From Rhabditophanes sp. KR3021 (lineage: Eukaryota; Nematoda; Chromadorea; Rhabditida; Alloionematidae), in the NCBI GenBank assembly GCA_963281155.1, contig CAUJLY010000001.1, positions 2,604,001 through 2,668,000 on the forward strand: a stretch of DNA of 64,000 bases, in the 5' to 3' direction. Under the pieces are notes generated by a model, which did no database searches, was not told where the DNA came from, and worked only from the letters and a program-made list of their open reading frames with translations. How positions within the stretch are numbered: position 1 is the stretch's first letter; every line of letters begins with the position of its first letter. Shown one piece after another: positions 11,991 through 23,665 of this stretch. The position numbers were made by a program, and so were the translations under genes.

Positions 11991-12384
11991 AATATATTTA
12001 AGTAACTATTATCTGCTTTTTTAATAAGACACTTTTAGAAGCAATTTCAGAATATAATAAGTTAATTATGGATATTTTCTCCAGTTCAATCCCCATAAAT
12101 TGAGTCATTGAAAAGTTGAACCAAAACAGGACTGATTGTTAAAAAATAAAAATATATTAGCAAGATTTTGTGATCTATTACAAGATGGAAGATATTTTTT
12201 AAGAAAAGGCTATTTAATATCATCACAAATGCTTTATTAAAATTGCTATACAGACACACATCCTTCTCTTAATAAGTCAAAGACAAGAAGAAAAGGTAAA
12301 TTCCATTCATTTGGATACACTAAGTTGTTGCATTAAGTTATAAATAATTTAGGAATATTTGAAAATTATGCTAAATAGTGATTT

Positions 12385-12830
12385 AGTAAAAAAATATATA
12401 AAATCATGTTAAAAATATACTTTTGAAGGAATATCTTTTTCTGAAAAAATACTTAATGAAATTTTCTATAAATTCTGGTTTAGGATTACTTTTTATAGAT
12501 CTTTTAATGGTATCATCAAAATTTAAATTTGCGCTTTTTGAATGGACTTACTATTGGATGTTTATTTATAATAAAATCTTGGTAAAAATAATTCATGTAT
12601 AATTTTTGTAGAGTAGCTCATGTTAAAGAGCTTTAAAAACTGTATTAGATAAAATAAAACATTTTTAAAAAAGTCAATAAAATGTTGATTAAAAATCACT
12701 CGAAAGTTGACCTAACAAGGCAAAAATCTGATGTGCATCTGAAAAGTTCCAACTCGAATCGAGCTTGGAATCGTTTTAAACTCTTAGTTCGGTCCAAATG
12801 AGTATATTTTGACATTAAAAAAGGGTAGTA
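12385..12830 (-). repeat. right inverted arm of foldback element
   Basis: Inverse partner of the left arm; outer end ...GGGTAGTA. Confidence 0.75.
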
Positions 12831-14041
12831 AGTTTCCTTTTTTATCTAATTGCGTTGAAAACAAATTTTGAATTTGTCTTTAGTTGTTTACAGTTTTAAA
12901 AATTTCTAATTGTATTGTGATTTTTTGGATTAATAAAAGCTGTGCATTCTAAAAAACAATAATTTGTATCAGTTTATGGAAAGTAGCTTAAATAATAGTC
13001 TTTTTGGTCGCCTTATTGTCGATCTCTAATAACCGCAAGCAATAACAAGTTTGAATAGCACAAGGGGCCGATTTGTAACTTGGCAATTTTATTAACTTTG
13101 TAAGCAGAATTAAATTATACAATCAGTGGCCACCAATTGCCCGTGGTTTACTTTAAAGCCTAAAACAATTGGAGGTTAAAATATGGGAATGGAAGATTAT
13201 ATAATATATTAATGGTATTAGATGTAAAAGCGGGTACATAAATGATTTCGGGATTTGTTAGGACGCTTAATAGGAATGAAAACTAGCAGTGATGCTCTGC
13301 TTTTCCCAGTCTACAGTCGTTATAGGAAATAACCTTTAAACTAAATGGAGGGAAATGTCCTCGAATTAGCTAAAGATGCTCAATCTTTACTCTTATTATT
13401 AAAATATTCACTGTTAAAATCATACAATCTTCATGTTTTGAGAAAACAATATTTAAGCTACTAAAAAAATAAACATGATCTTAAGTTCAAGAATATGTTT
13501 TGCAGCATTGACGATTAACTAAGATCTAAGCCATTACATTCGAAAAGATAATGGAACGGGCAAATAAGGATTACATTAATGAATAGATGTATGACTTTCT
13601 ATTCCTAATGGATTTTTCGTCTCAAATAATATGGTTGTTTTGGATATAGTTTATAGCCATTATGAATTCAATTGATAATAGACTATCAAATATGTAAATA
13701 GATTTTTGTTTTATGTACAAATCAAACTTCAAGCCTGCAATACAACTTGATTAAAATATTATTTGTTTTTCAAAACCAAGTGTTATTTATTACGCCAATA
13801 AGCAATGTTTCTGCAACTAAATAATTCCAATTGTGTATCAAAAGAAGGTATACCACCTATTGACATTTGAATCACATTTTTGTCATATGAATTTACACAC
13901 ATTAACTTTTTACTTAAAAACAATTTTGATTCATCATTGTGTTTTTGTACAAACTTATTTAAGACGCTCCCAGTCTAAAATCAAATTGATTTTATATTTT
14001 GTTTAAACTACCAAATAGGTAGATAAGTGTTTTATTAAAAA
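12831..14041. other. intergenic, no gene seen
   Basis: AT-rich, without convincing coding frames. The last 100 bases hold the presumed promoter of the following gene. Confidence 0.5.
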
Positions 14042-14551
14042 ATGGATCAAACTTTGACTGGACATATTATCGGCTTGCGAATTTTTTGTTTAGCATGCAC
14101 AATCATTGGGTCTTATTTTATTATTTATGGACCGATTGTCTGTACTAACATTAAAGAAATTGACTCTGCATATATACAATGTGGGGGAAGCCATTCAATC
14201 AAAAAATGGACTAATCTTGGAATTATTACCCAAATCATTATATTGTTTGCAGCTAATTATGTTAGTATGGTTATGCTTATGTATGATACACGAAATATGA
14301 GAGATGGGAAAACAGAAAATTTACCAAGTCATTTAAAATATCTGTATGGCGCAGCTTGTGTTTATTTTATAAGTTCAGTTTGTGAATTTTATTTTGCTTT
14401 TTTGTTTATCACTTCACATGACCTAGGTTATGTTGATTTCTCACGAGTTTTTGTAATTGGATATGCCATTGGAGCTGTACTTTTTGACATGGCAGCTGTT
14501 TTAACAATTCTTAGTATTTTTATGATACGTAAACACTTGAACTCTTGGTAA
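14042..14551 (+). CDS. four-transmembrane protein, 169 aa
   Basis: Single-exon ORF starting MDQTLTGHIIGLRIFCL and ending MIRKHLNSW. Four hydrophobic segments are visible (about residues 8-30, 58-82, 98-120 and 132-160). The first loop holds Cys34 and Cys47 (CTNIKEIDSAYIQC), perhaps a disulfide. Short polar ends suggest a small tetraspan protein, but there is no tetraspanin CCG or claudin W-LW-C-C motif. I do not recognise the family. AATAAA-like signals follow the stop. The good length, clear topology and intact frame support a real gene. Confidence 0.65.
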   Translation: MDQTLTGHIIGLRIFCLACTIIGSYFIIYGPIVCTNIKEIDSAYIQCGGSHSIKKWTNLGIITQIIILFAANYVSMVMLMYDTRNMRDGKTENLPSHLKYLYGAACVYFISSVCEFYFAFLFITSHDLGYVDFSRVFVIGYAIGAVLFDMAAVLTILSIFMIRKHLNSW

Positions 14552-14685
14552 TCAGTAATAAATTAGTATGTATTAAGAAAATCTCTTATTATTTGTGGTA
14601 ATTTGCGACAAATAAACGTTTATTCATCATAAATGAATGTTCATTAATTACAATACAAACATTTTTTGTTTAATTAAAATATTAT

Positions 14686-15682
14686 TTAAAAAAAGAATCT
14701 ACAGATTGACAACAAAAGTTTAAACAAATATTTTCTTGCAGTTCTATTAAAGTAAAAAAATGTAATTGCTGTCATTGTATTTAGTGTAATTGATAAAAAT
14801 ATGAGAAACATATTCCAATGGAACACATATGATCCTATAATTTGTACTAAATTTGAGAAGAAGAAGTTGCATATTGTGAGTAATTGATAAACAGAGCAAC
14901 AACTAAAACTTTGATACAAAATTATTTTCTCATAATTTATAAGTGAAGTTGCTGGTTCTTCTACTTTTGATAAAGTAGATGAATTCGTTTCCTTGACTTG
15001 AATTATTTTTGCACGAGTTTTAGTTTTGTAAAATACAATTACGTAAAGAATAAATAAAATTGTTGGATTTAACAGATAAATATAAAGTAAAATATCTTCA
15101 GCACCAAATATACCATCAGAGACATCTTTGTGAATTATGCCCATATCACTTACATCACTGGCATCAAAAATATGGAAGACTAATTTTGCAACTTCAAACA
15201 ATGCAGTGAGTAACCAAGACATTAAGCAGAAAATTATTATTTGTTTTCGAGGAGTTTTCTGTATTAAACCTTTAGCAAAAAAATATTGAAACCGATTAAT
15301 TGAAAGGAAGACAAATAACAAAACCCATGTAAGATATCCTATTGCTTCAAACTCTGTCAGAATATTAAATGCTAGCGAATTTACGATTTCTAAAAAATTA
15401 AAATAATTAATACTGAAATAAGTTACCTTTTTCAAATTCTACATCTACCATGTACAAAAACGGCAAAACACAACAACAAATGTATATATTTTTTATGAAA
15501 TCAGCTAGAATCATATTCAAAGATAAGATTAGGACATGAACTTCTTTAAAAACTTTTCTGTTTATGAAATAAACAGCTACCATTAGTGAACTTGTTGCGA
15601 AACTCAGAATTATTAATAAAGCATGTATGACAAGAAAAATGTACCTTTGAACATAATATTCGTCATCATCTAAAATATCCAT
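14686..15682 (-). CDS. seven-transmembrane chemoreceptor-like protein, 319 aa
   Basis: Two exons: 15682-15427 and 15389-14686, joined across a 37 bp GTAACT...TTTAG intron in phase 1. The protein starts MDILDDDEYYVQ and has seven hydrophobic segments, FLSINRFQYF at the end of TM3 (DRY/NR-like position), a long loop around DASDVSDMG and a C-terminal TM7 with FYFNRTARKYLF. This is a rhodopsin-like nematode serpentine receptor. The NR motif and C-terminus recall Srx/Srsx-type receptors, but I cannot fix the family. Intact. It lies among other receptor genes on the same strand. Confidence 0.75.
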
Positions 15683-16239
15683 TCTAGAAATTTTGATAAT
15701 GAACAGATATTTACGACTTTATACAAATTTTGGTATTAGAATAGCATGAAATTAGGCATTGCTGGAAATAAACAAACATGGTATTTATTTTCTACTAGAA
15801 TACCTTTTTTAAAAACTAAAAAATATTAATTACTAATAGTTAGTCTTAATAAGTAAATACTTAAATGAATGTTTTTTACAATAATAGTTACAAATAAAAT
15901 GTGTTTACAAGACAAGATATACGTGTTAGCAAAAAAGTATTGGTTTGGGAAACATTATTTTGTTTTAAAAATTGACAAATGATTACTATATTTCAAACGT
16001 TTTCACCAGAACAACTATATTTCAGTTTAAAAATAGTTGCATGTTAAATCCTTATACTTAAGATTTGAGAAAATTTACAAGTTTATTTACCTAAATACTA
16101 TTAACTCCGTAAATTAGTCCAAAACGCAGTTTTTGTCATTTTTATAACTGCCTCGTAGCCGACAGTAAAGAGATATTTTAATTGTGTTTAATAATTTAGG
16201 GTTAAAAATGCCATGTCTTCTAAACTGCAGGAACAGAAT

Positions 16240-16580
16240 TTTGAAAAAATATTTTTGTCTCGAGGACAGAGGATAAAATGGGTACGAAGTTGGTTAGGAA
16301 TGTAACTTAAATTGTTTTTACCAAAAAAGTGTTTACACCAGTTTGTAAAACTGGAAAACTGAGTTTATAACATAGACCAGAAGTTAAAAGCTCATAATGT
16401 AGGATCCCAAAAGATAAAATATATTAGTTTTGGTGTAATGAGTTGAAAAGGGTCAAAAAGATTTACATTATTCAAAGTTCATATGTAGAAAGAGAAGGCT
16501 CGTTTGATTAAGGTATAGGTCGCCTGCAAGGCAATGACAAAGAAAAGAAGTTTCGGAAGGTGTATTCCGAATCTGGTAAA
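16240..16580 (+). repeat. dispersed repeat, copy A
   Basis: Shares with copy B (33510-33710) the block GTCGCCTGCAAGGCAATGAC AAAGAAAAGAAG... (B: GCCGCCTACAAAGCAATTG...) and, about 210 (A) or 100 (B) bases upstream, a GATAAAATGG...GAAGTTGG...TGTAAC block. Same orientation, diverged, no coding frame. Probably an old non-coding mobile element fragment. It lies in the 15.7-16.7 kb intergenic gap, which otherwise shows nothing. Confidence 0.6.
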
Positions 16581-16684
16581 TTTATAAATCATTACATTTA
16601 CTACGTCATTTAAGAGATTTTATTATAAAACGTCACTTTATTTAGGTTTTAATTTCCAAATATGTACTTTAATATCATGGTTAA

Positions 16685-17720
16685 TTATATTACAGTATTT
16701 TTGGATATTGCAGTTGTAAGTTTCTCTACTGCTGTAGTACTCTTTTTAAATTGGAATATTTTATAAATCCAAAAATTTTGAACAATTCCTTTTATAGTCA
16801 GGTTTAAAATATAGTACAAAATTGCTGAAACTAAGGAAAATTTGTAGTAAAAATCAAATACATCCAAACCTTCAATTGCATTGTAGGTGATATTAGTAAT
16901 ACATAAAATAATTGCATTGATAAAAACTGATGCAAACATGGATTTGGTACCGTCCGCTCTACCGCTTCCAAATACCATTTGATTTTTTTTGCGAAATTGT
17001 AGATAAAAGACCGCAAACACTGAATACGTAAATAGTACAAATAAAGCTGATAATAAGTTGCCATAATAATGATATGCACTTGAATATTCTCCATCATCTT
17101 TGAATGAAAATCCAAAATACGGATTATAAACAAAATGACAAGCCACACTTCGAAAGAGCAAAATCGTTGCCGTAAAGTAAAAGTAAAGATTACCCAAGAA
17201 GATGCCAAAAGCCCATGCAAATACTTTCCACCCATCAAATAATGCTTCTTCAAGTTTTGGCCTGGCAATAGCTAAACACCTATTAACAGACAGCAGAACT
17301 GTGTAAAAACACGTCCAAATATACAACAACAATGAAGTTTGACCGTGGAAATAGCTTAAGGTTATATCTGAACAGTAAATATGCCCAGTACATAACATAA
17401 CTCCTGGAGCAAATCCAATGGAAAGCATATTTACCGTGTCAGTGATTGAAATGAATATCATTATACGAATCCCCTAAAGTATTAAAAGTTATTATAATAT
17501 TTCGAATTTTAGATTTACATTAAAGTTTCGTATTTCTTTGTTCAATAATGCTGCGAGACAGATTAAATTAAGTGTAAAAAATATTGTGGAGAGAATGATT
17601 ATGAAAGGACCAAAAAATGGATGTTTTCTTTATGGATCATCTAGCATTTCTTGAGTATAATTCTCACAAGAGTGTGAATGATTGTGAAATATAAAGTTAT
17701 AAAGATTGTATTGTATGATA
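16685..17720 (-). pseudogene. Srt-like serpentine receptor with premature stop
   Basis: The main exon (17473-16685) encodes TM2-TM7: GIRIMIFISITDTVNML, then YCSDITLSYFHG, TM3 ending LLSVNRCLAIARPK, a long TM4/TM5 part with FVYNPYFGF, and a C-terminus rich in Lys/Thr. The NRC...PK...LF.G.W pattern and FNPY-like loop are Srt-type. An upstream exon (from about 17520 upward) carries TM1 (FFGPFIIILSTIFFTLNLI) and joins in phase through GTAAAT...TTTAG. Its N-terminal ectodomain CENYTQEMLDDP is followed directly by in-frame TAA (17632-17630). With no downstream ATG before TM2, the receptor would be truncated, hence pseudogene, unless the stop is a sequence error. Confidence 0.65.
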
Positions 17721-18474
17721 GGAATAAAGCTTTTGAGAATGTGATTCAATGCGGCTAATTAATTAATAGTAATAAATTGTTCTCTTTGATGCTTTCTGGG
17801 GTGTCTAGATTAAAATTATGCCCTTTTAAAGGTTTTCTAGGTATTGTTTCTCTATTTTTGACATTAAAGTAAATTCATTTAAGCCGAATAACATGTTTGT
17901 ACACTACAAAACAGTCAGATTACAAATAAATTGAAGTTCTTATTTGTTGAAATTAATCAAAGAGTTTGTACTACTATTAACATTCGTGAATATTGTCAAG
18001 ATATTTTTTAATCTATTCATTCAAAGTTGTAGTTTAAGTTAAAATTGACGTGATTCAGAAATATCCGTACAATCTAAGGACTAAAATACTTAATTGTTTT
18101 TTCCATAGCACACACTATTCATATAAAAATATTTAATAATTTGGGTGAAATAATATCTCTTTTATAAAGTTGCATATTTTACCTTTTAATTATTTAAGGA
18201 ACTTAAATCTGATACAGATTTGTTCTGCAAAATTTATTGCAAGTAAGCATTATTTTAAACAGAATGTCGCTGGTTCGATTCTAGCATAACGAAAATATTT
18301 TTATCAATTAAAATATTCAGATTTTATGTAATTTGAATATATTATCTATTATATAAGAATGAGATAGTTGTGTTTGACATTGTTTCCAAATGAATCACTT
18401 GGCAATACCCCGTTTTCTATTTTTATTTGATTCACTTTTATTTGTATCGGCAAAAAAAATTTATGTTGACGGAT
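17721..18474. other. intergenic, nothing firm
   Basis: AT-rich. A T-arm-like stretch at 18.27 kb is discussed under rejected items. Confidence 0.45.
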
Positions 18475-18885
18475 AAAGAAAGCAGATCTTATATACATAA
18501 AAATCCAGGATTTCAACCTATAATGGAATTAGACAGAGAAGTAAACGAAGTCATGTATGCATATGCTGATTTCATTGAACCTCAATTACAAAAGTCAAAC
18601 TAACTGCACACTTGGCCAAGACTTGGTTAATACCAAAAATAGACTTATTTTTGAGGAAACAACTAGAAGGGGGATATGCCTCGGTGATTTTGGAGGACCT
18701 GTTATGAGTCTATTTGTTGGTACTAAGAAGTTTGCTGTTATTGGAATCGCTTAGCCAACACATACATGCGATACTTCTCGTGAAGATATGCCAAGAAAAA
18801 AATGGAGTAAGTGAGTACGTTAATATTCAATGCTTCGGTGGTGAAATTCAAGACTTTATGCTCCGTGTTGATTATTCGTGAGTTT
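18475..18885 (+). pseudogene. trypsin-like serine protease relic
   Basis: The segment RGICLGDFGGPVMSLF (about 18671-18716) matches the S1 protease active-site block C.GDSGGP, but the catalytic Ser codon position reads TTT (Phe). The same frame continues KKFAVIGIA and then hits TAG. The next family block resumes in another frame as GVSEYVNIQ. Upstream, RSYIHKNPGF recalls the strand before the catalytic Asp, yet the frame ends in TAA and no His (TAAHC) block is visible. Substituted serine, several stops and frame changes mark a dead copy. Confidence 0.6.
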
Positions 18886-19193
18886 TTAAATAAATAATCC
18901 TGTTTTGATTTAAATTGATGAAAACAATTTCCACGCATAATAAACTATACATTTTAGCCCTTTACTTTGTTTATATTTTTATATTTATATGAAGATAGCA
19001 TTTTATTGAAATACAAATTCTAGGAAACAAAAACAATTTAAACAACGATACAAATTATTTAATTTCATAAACTTCCTTGACAAATAAAATTGTACGACGC
19101 TATATTTTGTCAACGATCTATTAACAATAATTTTTTAAAAACATCACTTTGTCAAGATTTTTATTGTTAATTAAATATTATATTTCTGCTATT

Positions 19194-20266
19194 ATGATTG
19201 AGCTTGGGACAATTTTTAGTGTAATAATTACTTTTCTAACAGTTATTTCAAATACATTAGCTATTTTCATTACATGCTCCTATCCAAAAAACTCCACTGT
19301 TAGTGGATACCGGAATGCTTTATTTATGCAATATTGCATTGGTCTAATCACTGGCATAGTTACTTGCATTTTGAGAATGCAAATATTTTTGATTGATGGA
19401 AATATTGTTTTTCATTTTGACTACTCAAAAATAGTCCACATCAGCCGAGAGCTTTCTCAAATACTTGTGATTATATTTTACTTTGTAATTTATTTGAATA
19501 TTTCATTAATCACAAATACTATGCTATTTAGGCATTTCAGTATCTGCACAACATTTCATTTAAAAAATCAACATTTCATTTATAGCATCTTTGGAAACAT
19601 ATTAATTAATTTGCCAATAGTTGCATTGTTGTTTCTCAATTTTGATGATCATAATTACAATAATGTTGTTTTCAAACATGATCAAGATAAAGTTTTTACT
19701 GATTCTTATATTGACCAAAATAGCATGAGTTTGTATTTCACATTTGTAAGTTTATTCATTTATAACTACAATGTTATTTATTTCAGTTTTCCTTTCATTT
19801 TTACATAATAATTGGTTATATTATTATATATTATGCTGCGAATTATATTGGGATGTACGTTATGATAAAGAAGTTCCGGAAACACATGAATGCCCAAAAA
19901 ACTATTCTTTCTACAAAAACTATTTCCTTAAACACACAATTTACAAAAATTTGTATACTTCAAGCGATATGTCCTATGTTATTTTCCGGATTATTAGTTG
20001 CTGTTGTGACAATTATGATGTTTTCGCAAATCACAGTTAATAATTTTGCCTCTTACGTTGTACGAGCACTAACATTTGTTCCGGCTGTAAATGGATTACT
20101 GTATGTGTTTTATATTGATAATAACAGACAACTTTTGAAGAAAAAATTGAGACAAATGCTAATTTGCATTTTAAAAGGAAATGCAAGATTAAATTCGGGG
20201 ATTGCATCTACTGCTTCAGTAATGCCGTCACAGGCTATGTATTTGAAAAAACCAACACGCTTTTAA
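19194..20266 (+). CDS. Str-superfamily-like serpentine chemoreceptor, 343 aa
   Basis: Two exons: 19194-19745 and 19787-20266 (GTAAGT...TTTCAG intron of 41 bp, phase 0). The first ATG in frame gives MIELGTIFSVIITFL; the longer frame upstream begins with TTG and was not used. There are seven hydrophobic segments. After TM5, FRKHMNAQKTILSTKTISLN leads into TM6 with ICPMLF, and TM7 holds FVPAVNGLLYVFYI, as in Str/Srh/Srd receptors (the P..N.L..I pattern). The C-terminal tail is basic and Ser/Thr-rich. Intact; predicted ciliary chemosensory GPCR by family. Confidence 0.75.
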
Positions 20267-20400
20267 TTTCGAATTGATAAATAATCAAAGCTTAAAATCA
20301 AACAATTGTAGTTTTAATATCTATATTTAGTCAAACTTTTGTTAAATTGTAATTATTTTAACAGTTTATTGCGTTTAAATGAAACAAATTATTATATTAG

Positions 20401-21351
20401 TTAAATATCAGCAGAGGAGGAATGACATGATGACAACTCATCAGCTTGTTCTTTCAAATGTTCTAACCTTTGATCGTGATACTTAAGATACGAAATATCA
20501 AGTCCTATAATTGCTTTATCAACATGAGAATCACTCCAACGAAAAATTGGAAAAAGTCTAAGAGATAATGGCCATCCATTGCTAGTCCATTCTTCCGAAC
20601 TCATTAAAAATTTGCCGGAATGCTGTGTTTCACGAGATCCCATCAAAATAGCTATATGGGATGGATTGTTAGACAAATGGGTATTGAGAGCTTCTTTTAT
20701 ACAGCCTTGATAGATAGTTAACTTGAAATTATAAATGTCCTTCATCTTAAGAACATGTTCACGAACTTCTGGAGAATCGGGATAAACGTCAAAGAAAACG
20801 GCATTTATTTGGACCAAACTCATGTCATGGCCTGTTGCGTCTAACGCAGCGGCATACAAATAAAGTAAAAGAGAACAATCTTTTGAACCATTAAAAGCCA
20901 AATTGAGAGTGTCTATTTTATGAACTGAAATAGCGTTGAGTATTCTTTCAAATGTATTTTTTAAAGTAGTAACAAATAAATCGTTTTCGTCATTTTTGGG
21001 AATTGATAAAAGATAATCTTCAATTAACAAAGCTCTGCTTTTTTCGATATATAAATCTGGAACCAATCTTTCTCTAAAGATTTCCTCTAAATACTGCAAA
21101 ATTAAGGCGGCCATATCATTATCTGCATTTTCCGGGTATTTAACTTCCAATTTAAGCATTTTGAGCCTTGTCATACCAGAGAATCTAAATACCTAATATT
21201 AAATTTATTAATTTTAAACGTACTTGTTAATGGAAGCAAAAACTTCAGGAAACTTTATAAAAATGGAATCCATTTCTTTGCAAGTTGTATAATAATTTTG
21301 TGGGAATTCAGTCCAAATAAATCTATTAATATAATTAAATTTTGGTTCCAT
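20401..21351 (-). CDS. FAD synthase-like (FLAD1) PAPS-reductase-fold protein, truncated
   Basis: Two exons: 21351-21224 and 21184-20401 (GTACGT donor, TTTAG acceptor, phase 2), 303 aa. The core carries the pyrophosphate-binding motif as FNGSKDCSLLLYL (usually SGGKDS/GGKDC-like), VFFDVYPDSPEV, and GSRETQHSGK, all typical of the FAD synthase domain that adenylylates FMN to FAD. The N-terminal part resembles the end of the MoCF-like domain of long FLAD1 proteins and is much shortened. The C-terminus stops after ISYLKYHDQRLEHLK, where family members continue with the CSLYDxGYTSLG segment, so the end looks divergent or truncated. Activity uncertain. Family call fairly firm. Confidence 0.72.
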
Positions 21352-21867
21352 TTTTCATCGGCAGATCTTTAAATTATTTGTTGTTACAACAACTCAATAA
21401 AACTATTCAAAAGCTTCCAAAAGATATCGTGCTAAAACAACAATGCCACATAGATTGTATTGGAACTTGAGTATCGTTAGATCAAGTAATGCGAACTATG
21501 CGGGATATTTTAATTTGATCGTCATAATAAACAGTTGATAATAACTAATGAAAATAATCATTTTAACCTGTCTAAAGTTATCATTAAATACTTTCGAACT
21601 CATGATTGTGTATTTTGATTTGTTTTGCTCATTCTTTAACATAATTCAAAACACTATTTATGAAAGTTATTTAGTTGTTGAATCACATTAATAGGTACAT
21701 TTAGTTATGTCTCACGTCAATAAATGTGTTTGTCAAAGTGCAAACCAACTATAACATTTTACACAATCACCACATGTTTATCGCAACGTATTTAATTTGC
21801 GATTAGATAGTTAACGCACAAAAGAATCGCATAATTTAATTGTATTGTTTATTACGCAAGTTAAATT
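21352..21867. other. divergent promoter region between FAD-synthase-like gene and nuclear receptor
   Basis: Head-to-head gap of about 0.5 kb. No coding frame and no clear TATA box. Confidence 0.4.
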
Positions 21868-23131
21868 ATGGATCCCAATGAATCCCTATGTCTAGTTTGC
21901 GGTAAAGAAAATTATGAGACAAACTTCCAGATCCTTGTCTGTAAATGCTGTGCAACCTTTATGAGGCGATGCTTGGCGTCAAATAGAGTGTTTCGATGTA
22001 AACAGAATACTAACAAATGTGACTTAACAAAAAGTTAGTTTTCAAATTATATTCCTCAATTATTCCATATTTATAGGTAAAAAATTGTGCAGAGCATGCA
22101 GATATAACCGTTGCAAAGAACTTAACATGACTCCTAAATCATATAAAAATTCAAACGTAGAAGTGGGAAATGTTATTTTGAATGATCCAACCCTCAATGT
22201 ACAAAGTGTCGAAAATAGTTCAAACATTCAGTCTGTTCTTTCGAACTCGTCTACTGGAAAAATTACAGTAGAGGAACGTCGTGTGATTTTTGACTTCCAG
22301 CCAACAATAGACAGCATTCGCAGTATCCTTTCAAGCAAAAATTACTTACTACCTAAAGTTGATGACAATTCAACAGTTTTACAAAATATGATCAAGGCAT
22401 ATGACAAATTTATTTTAAAATTGCCGATTCCTAAACGGGAAGATGTGAAGCTTGCTCAGCAATTTGATTTTGTTGGCTTTTTAGAATATTATCAAACTTT
22501 TGCCATACACACAGCTGAAATGCTGATGGAATTAGAACAATTTGCAAGAATTAATGAAGCTGAAAAATGGCAATTATTCACTAATTTTACAAGATTTTAT
22601 TTCGAATTCACAAAAGCATATAATAGTGTCAAAACGTTTGGGCATGAATTTAGTGAGACAACATTTATGGTAGATAACAAAACAGCACACAAAATGGGTC
22701 CATTAGAACTTGTTGGGAATGATTTCAGCAAAGAAATGTCTTCGGAATTGTCAAGATTATTTTCGCCGATATTATTATTCGAGGAAGAGTTTGTTTATTC
22801 GCCCATGAAAGAACTCAAACTGGATAAGATGGAAGTGGCATTTATGATGCTCGAAGTTTTATATGCACGCAAAAATATGAATGGAATCAGAATTGAGACA
22901 ACCACATATCATGAAAAGTTATTAAAGGTAGCTTGTTGTGAACTTAACAATTATTATTTTGTTCATAAGCAAAATGAAAATTTTCTGTGGCGTATATGTC
23001 AGATGACAAAAATGATTGAAAGAATAAAACAGGCGGTAGATCGTAAGGGGGAAGTTTTCATGATTGCACGGATTTTTGATATTTTGGTTTGTAATATCTT
23101 GGAAACAGAGTTAACACCGGTTTATAAATAA
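21868..23131 (+). CDS. nuclear hormone receptor (supplementary NHR type), 406 aa
   Basis: Two exons: 21868-22033 and 22077-23131 (GTTAGT...TATAG, phase 1). The N-terminal DNA-binding domain (residues about 8-75) has zinc finger 1 as CLVCGKENYE...VCKCCATFMRR and finger 2 as CKQNTNKCDLTKSKKLCRACRYNRC. All eight Cys ligands are present. The P-box (CKCCATF) differs from the usual CxxCAAFFRR, with Met replacing Phe. A spacer follows, then a ligand-binding-domain-like helical part with MLMELEQFARINEAEKWQLF, typical of nematode HNF4-derived NHRs. Nuclear transcription factor; ligand and targets unknown. Intact. Confidence 0.9.
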
Positions 23132-23665
23132 TCTGATTGATCTTGAAAAGTTTGAGAATAAAAAGAATATTAAAAATCTAAATGAATAAATTTAGAATGT
23201 TGTTGAAATATATGAATCTTTGTTTTATATAAATAAACTTATTTGGAAAGAATATTTTATTCTAGATATTAGATAAATTTAGGCACTTTCATACATATCA
23301 TTTATATTTCAACAAATTATAAATACCATTATAAAAAGGAATGATAAGGCACTATTGATGACGAAAACAAATTTAGCACAAATGGGAACACAAGAGAACG
23401 TTTTCGTATATAGAAAAAAGTACTAATAAATAAGATTAAAAGGTGAATGTTTAAGATCCGAATACACCAGGTACATAGTTTCATCTTTCATTAAATATCA
23501 AAGATCACTTATTAGCTATCTTGGCATCATTTATATTTTATAAGTGGATATAATTAATGAACATTAATTAGTATTTAACAAATTGAAAAATAAAGAAAGG
23601 CCGATTTGTTTATTATGCTCTTTTGTTTAGAAGCAAAAATGCAAGATAAGTATAAATTAAAACTT
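23132..23665. other. convergent 3' region, no gene
   Basis: AT-rich 3' gap between plus-strand NHR and minus-strand orphan; AATAAA-like signals follow the NHR stop. Confidence 0.45.

Larger units (their letters stand above)
11548..12830. mobile_element. 1.28 kb foldback DNA element with long terminal inverted repeats
   Basis: The left end TACTATCTCTTTTTAATGCC is the inverse of the right end, which reads on the minus strand TACTACCCTTTTTTAATGTC. The match continues through AACTCTTAGTT...TCAA and CCAACTCGA, and further inside (for example TTTTGATGACGCCATTCA versus TGGTATCATCAAAATTT). Inverted arms run about 440 bp (11548-11990 and 12385-12830) with moderate divergence and flank a loop of about 390 bp. 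Both ends are bounded by TA, consistent with Tc1/mariner-type TA target use. No transposase frame is present, so it would be non-autonomous. The short ORF inside the left arm is not a gene. Confidence 0.78.

Noticed and set aside
16831..17268. 145-codon minus-strand frame
   Set aside because: Alternate-frame shadow of the Srt-like receptor exon.
18240..18300. tRNA T-arm-like sequence GCTGGTTCGATTCTAGC
   Set aside because: No matching acceptor stem, D arm or anticodon arm could be drawn around it; taken as chance or a tRNA scrap.
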